Assembly: GCA_033782935.1 (NCBI GenBank)
Contig: JAWQEG010002479.1
Span: forward strand, 95,399 to 159,398
Source: Petrolisthes cinctipes
Taxonomy: Eukaryota > Arthropoda > Malacostraca > Decapoda > Porcellanidae
Direction of reading: 5' to 3'
DNA length: 64,000 bases
Part shown: in pieces, positions 59,566 through 64,000 of the stretch
Numbering within the stretch: the stretch's first letter is position 1
Layout of the letters: every line of letters starts with the position of its first letter
The notes under the pieces: generated by a model
What the model saw: the letters and a program-made list of their open reading frames with translations, nothing else
The model's database searches: none
What the model was told of the DNA's origin: nothing
Translations under genes and position numbers: made by a program

Positions 59566-59880
59566 TAAGAGGTAGGCCTATATAATTGCTTATACTATCG
59601 CTTCTCCAAAATACATTATTCTGCTTGTTGTTGCGAGATCTATTAATAAGGGGTCTTTTTTAGTTTGCTACAACAGAGTTATTCATTACTTCCCCCAAAC
59701 TACTGTGAGTCTGAGTGTGCGCCAATTTGTCGCCAAAAGTTTCACCCTAACTTTAAAGTATAGCAAAATATAATCTTGTTACTTATTTACTTTTGTTATT
59801 CAATCTCTATGGATGACTTACATAATAACGGTATATATATGTCGTTCTCACTGGATCATAATGGTATGTAGTTCTTATAT

Positions 59881-60763
59881 AGTCTATTTCATTTCATCTG
59901 AAACCGACAATCTGTAAAATGGCAACATTGCATTGCCAGCTCGTGATTGGCTGAACAAACATTGTCCTTAACCCTTGACTCATTGATATAAACATTTAAA
60001 TTAACCCTTCATTAACTTCATTGTATGATCCTGAGATGCAAAGAAAATTCTCATTTGTTATTTCATATATGCAAATCATGTTCATCTGTTGTATTAACCA
60101 TATAAACAGACACAAGAAAGAAAAATTCAAATCCAAGTCGACCATCTGTAAACGTAAACGAACACAATATTCCAGTCAATTTTGTTTCTCCAAGTTTTAC
60201 TTAGATAAATAGATATCTGTCTTCATAGGCATTCTTAAAAGGAAATCTAATATTTATTGAATTAAAATGGCATGAAAATTGTTATAATATAGACAGAAAT
60301 ACGAAGTGAGTTTTTTTTTTTTTTTTTCTAGAGCACACCTCGTATTTCTGTCTATATTATAACAATTTTCATGCCATTTTAATTCAATAAATATTAGATT
60401 TCCTTTTAAGAATGCCTATGAAGACAGATATCTATTTATCTAAGTAAAACTTGGAGAAACAAAATTGACTGGAATATTGTGTTCGTTTACGTTTACAGAT
60501 GGTCGACTTGGATTTGAATTTTTCTTTCTTGTGTCTGTTTATATGGTTAATACAACAGATGAACATGATTTGCATATATGAAATAACAAATGAGAATTTT
60601 CTTTGCATCTCAGGATCATACAATGAAGTTAATGAAGGGTTAATTTAAATGTTTATATCAATGAGTCAAGGGTTAAGGACAATGTTTGTTCAGCCAATCA
60701 CGAGCTGGCAATGCAATGTTGCCATTTTACAGATTGTCGGTTTCAGATGAAATGAAATAGACT
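59881..60763. repeat. Perfect 424-base-arm palindrome
   Basis: 59881-60304 and 60340-60763 read as exact reverse complements as far as I can compare; a 63-codon stretch gives the same protein at 60021-60212 (+) and 60432-60623 (-), and all mirrored coordinates sum to 120644, so there is no indel. The 35-base centre has about 17 T residues. The arms are AT-rich with no recognised gene; the mirrored ORF has no known domain. The flanks show no clear target duplication. The structure could be a very young foldback element, a hairpin-RNA locus, or an assembly or replication foldback artefact. Confidence 0.93.
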
Positions 60764-62734
60764 TTTTTTTATAGTACGTATAATATTATCTAGGTCGGTT
60801 GGTTATCGTATCAACATTTGTATATTTATCATATATCGTACAAATGTGATTATTACCGTACACTGTACCCTATACACCTCTGCTGATTTGTCCTTCCAAG
60901 TTATTGCTTTAATGTATGTTGGGCAATTTCTAATACAAAAGAATCAGCTCATATGTGACGATAATGATACTTGTAGCCGTTGACGAATTGATAATTAGTG
61001 TAAACGATTGTGACAACAATGATATTATAGTACCTACTGTGAACAGAAATAATTTAAAAGTGGATGATGAATATAATTTAATGATAAATGATAATAAATA
61101 CATTATTCACGGATGAAGGTGGCACTAACAAAGGTAAAAATAATTGCTACAATGAAGAAAATTAAAAATGAAAAGAAAAAGAAAGACGAGTTAGTGAAAT
61201 GCGGGTTGCAGATCCGTAGACTTATTATTAAATTAATTAGTTATAGAATGATTTATTTTGGTTAAATCAGCTTATATATCTTTCTTCTCCAGTTACCTTA
61301 ACTTTTTATCAACTCTTTAGTCGGTTATTCATTTTTCTTTCTAAATACGATTTATGCTGTCTTCGTTTTTTTTCATATTATTCCTTTATTGTCTGTCGTT
61401 TCACCAGCCGAGAAACGAGAGAAAATTGTATCATATTTATTTAATCCTCAAGCAGCAGATTACGTATTCAGTCATATAAATGAACTAACCACAAGCAAGA
61501 CTGTATATTGTGTGCCTGGAAAACCCTAGTTTCCTAAGTGTGAACCATCTGCGTGAGTTCTTTAGCTGTTATCACGATCAATTACTGAAGATTTTAAACA
61601 ACTAAAGAGACACTTATTGGTACTCAGGACTTAATAGAATACTCTGAGGGATAAATAAGATACTACTAGGGCTAATTTAAAAACAAATCTGTGATACAAA
61701 AGACATGGGAAATGGTGGAGGAGTGAGGGTACCGTGGGAGGAACCCGAGAGCTGGAGGTGGATTGTTCTAAGTGGCAGGAACTGAAAGAAATTTTATTAC
61801 TCTCAGGTGAACTTCAACTTGGAAAAAGGTTCCTCCTTCCGGTTGCATACGAAATTGTCTAATGTTAGTTCAAGTTTATCATGTAATAGAAGTGCTTTTA
61901 AGACTCTGAATATGGTTAATTGAAATGGTTTATAATCCTTGGATATCAAATTTGCTAATAGGAAGATGAACATTTGTTGATGTAGTGAGGAAAGGTTGGC
62001 AAAGCGAATAGTATCACTGTAGTAAAGCAAAACAATAGTAGAATAAATATAATAATATAATTACAGGTTGAAATTAGTCATTGCCACATGAATTATTACA
62101 CAGGCAATATGGAAAGAAAGGTGTATTGCACTAACGTAGTCTTACATTTCCTATATGTTGTAAACCTCGAAAACAACAGCGTGTGTATGAATTTTTGTTG
62201 CAAATTGTACGTTCTTCAACATTCTACTGTGTTAAAGGTAATTTTCAAGATAGTGCAAATCGAAATGCCAAAAGGTGAGTAAGGGTTACTTTTTTCCTCA
62301 TCATTAGTGGAAGGGGGATCGAAGGGTTAACAAAAACATACAAGACAGTAATCATCGTGTTTCCTTTAGAGAGGGAAAATTATAGAGTCAAACAAAAAGC
62401 ACGTGCACATAGGATTGACAACGTCGTTAATGTAAAACAACAAATCCGTAAGAGGTCGAACACAGACATTTGAATGGAAATTGAACAGAAATTTTCGGAT
62501 TAAAAATAATATACTAAGATCAGACTAATACAACCAAAAGTGAGAGAGGCGAGAGCAGGAATAAGTGGAGAAATTTACAGAACACACTTGCACATCATTA
62601 ATCTAGGAGCGTGGGAGCCGAAAACGTACACGCAAACCGGAATCTCTCAGAGTCTCACACCCCAGCAAGCAACACTATTAAAACTTTGCCCAGCCGAGAT
62701 GGACTTAGGGAGGAATGTTGTGGTTGTGAGAGAA
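60764..62734. other. Intergenic DNA
   Basis: AT-rich, no gene or repeat family recognised. Short open frames here have no recognisable domains. Confidence 0.4.
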
Positions 62735-63132
62735 TTAAGGAAGGAAGGAAGAAAAGAGGGAGGGAGGGAGGGAGGGAGGAATTGAGGGGTTAGTCGAAGG
62801 AGTAGAGGGATTGTGAAGAGTGAAAGGAGTGTAGGGGGAAGGAAGGTCGGTCAGGATTGAGAAGAGAATGAGAGAATGACGGGGTTAGAGGAAGGAGTAT
62901 CGGGGGAGGGGAAGCAGAATGAAAGAAGTGTACGGGGGGAAGCTCAAGATAAAAAAGAAATATGGAGAGAGTGAGGAAAGGTGAAAGGATGAGAAGGGCG
63001 GAGGTGTTAGGGAGACGAGAGGGAGGGAAAAAGGCGAGTAAATATAGATCGAACAATGGAAGGGGAAAAGTTCCATTCGGAAAAAAGAAACAGAGGATGG
63101 ATGACAAGAACAGAGAGAGAGAGGGGGGGGGG
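62735..63132. repeat. Long purine-rich tract
   Basis: About 400 bases of strongly G/A-biased + strand, beginning with GGAAGGAAGGAAG and GGGAGGGAGGGAGG units and ending in AGAGAGAGAGGGGGGGGGG near 63131. Simple-sequence origin is likely. Confidence 0.85.
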
Positions 63133-63189
63133 TATTAATTGTTACCGATGATTGATGATTCATCCAAACTATTACAAAACAGGCCCTCT

Positions 63190-63840
63190 GTGTCTTCTGG
63201 CATAGCGTGGAGGATGTCAGTAGCCTTCCAACTAACCAAAAGCACATGATCCCAAGTTCCCGACACCCAATTTTATTTCACAAGAGATCAGATTTTTTGA
63301 AGTCTAAATATCAAACGAAAACTTTTCCCAAGAACTTGGTAATTATTTACTAATCACTGACAAAACAGTCACTGTTTCTCGTCAGTAGAAAGGGCTATTT
63401 ATATTCAGCAGTTTAAAGATACTTCAAATATAGATGGCGTTTAATGTCAGCAAATTGAGGAGGCTCACTGCTTCAACCAAAATTTGCTACGACAGTTCCT
63501 CCACTCATAAACTGAAGTACAAATCTCTCTTCTGGCATAGTTTGAGATAATTAGTCTCACCTCACTTCACCCACAACATATGACGCTTTTATACAATAAA
63601 CAAACTACTCGAGTCTAAATAATATACTCGGATTAACGCCAGACGATTTTATGCATCAATAGAAGCACCCCCTCACCAAGATTTACAGGGGTGATTTGTT
63701 TTGGGCGGATTGGATTCCTAGTGTTGCCTCTACACAATGCTGAAAAACAACAGATTCCTTTCATGTATACTTAGGTTGTTTGTTACCTGGCATAGTTTGG
63801 AGGAATCAGTTGCCTTCCAGTATAACCACAAGTGATTTTC
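63190..63840 (+). repeat. Diverged interspersed motif, three copies
   Basis: The motif CTGGCATAG(C/T)(G/T)T(G/T)GAGGA.. followed by TCAGT(A/T)GCCTTCCA and AACCA(A/C)AAG occurs near 63197, 63532 and 63787, each followed by 200-300 bases of weakly similar AT-rich sequence. A further relative lies near 44973. Family unknown. Confidence 0.5.
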
Positions 63841-64000
63841 CCCTTTAAATTTTATGACTCTTCTGTAGGTGCTAGATATAAGAATACTTCAGCTAACAAA
63901 GCCTGTATTTCAGGTAAAGATTCCATAGCTATCTCCTTTGCTCGAATTTTAATCTTGCTTTCGTAAATCAGAGAATCAACGCGAGTAATGCCCTGTGTTT

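Noticed and set aside
60021..60623. Identical 63-residue reading frames on both strands
   Set aside because: They are mirror images created by the palindrome; the sequence is AT-rich, has no domain and no sign of coding constraint.
1..64000. CRISPR arrays, bacterial operons, rRNA genes or integrated viral genes
   Set aside because: None seen; repeats are transposon-type or simple sequence, and all RT genes are non-LTR without envelope or capsid reading frames.

Overview
This window is nuclear DNA of an arthropod, most likely a decapod crustacean. That assignment is an inference. It rests on spliced genes with GT-AG introns, AT-rich intergenic DNA with many short inverted-repeat transposons, runs of the arthropod telomere-type unit TTAGG inside repeats, and LINE families of the kind I know from decapod genomes. 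Nothing is bacterial: there are no operons, ribosome binding sites or CRISPR arrays.

Four host genes can be modelled. (1) The last three exons of an ALDH1/ALDH2-type aldehyde dehydrogenase lie on the + strand at 6962-8825. (2) A two-exon MADF-BESS gene, an Adf1-like DNA-binding protein, lies on the + strand at 15554-16948. (3) A complete 13-coding-exon BTB-BACK-Kelch gene of 650 residues, closest in my reading to KLHL24/KLHL35/KLHL6, lies on the - strand at 42848-28505; every junction keeps frame. (4) An eight-exon multi-pass membrane protein of unknown function, about 449 residues, lies on the - strand at 56379-47945; one junction is unresolved.

The rest is mainly transposon-derived. Positions 1-6.8 kb hold three or four broken copies of one LINE, interrupted by a decayed Tigger/pogo transposon. 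One LINE piece carries a 2A-like ribosome-skipping motif ahead of a PHD-like finger. Positions 10.9-15.3 kb hold a nearly intact second LINE (PHD/coiled-coil ORF1; endonuclease-RT ORF2 with one frameshift and one stop). Positions 17-23 kb hold a tRNA-derived SINE, a Tigger-type MITE, a Tc1-like MITE, a piggyBac-like element and a foldback element. The KLHL introns hold a second Tigger MITE, a Harbinger-type MITE, two copies of a retroposon with an AAC tail, a 1.9 kb TA-flanked element and two RTE-like LINE tails. Positions 45.3-46.7 kb and 56.5-57.2 kb hold MITEs built around TTAGG-like runs, three of them with exact 8-bp target duplications. Positions 58.0-59.6 kb hold a truncated HARBI1-like gene next to a Harbinger-type MITE. 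Positions 59881-60763 form an apparently perfect 424-bp-arm palindrome.

The genes show no obvious functional cluster. The window looks like ordinary gene-poor chromosome in which several transposon superfamilies have been recently active. I cannot point to one undescribed system. The best leads are the 2A-bearing LINE, the palindrome, the TTAGG-core MITEs that occur with several kinds of terminal repeat, and the uncharacterised membrane protein.
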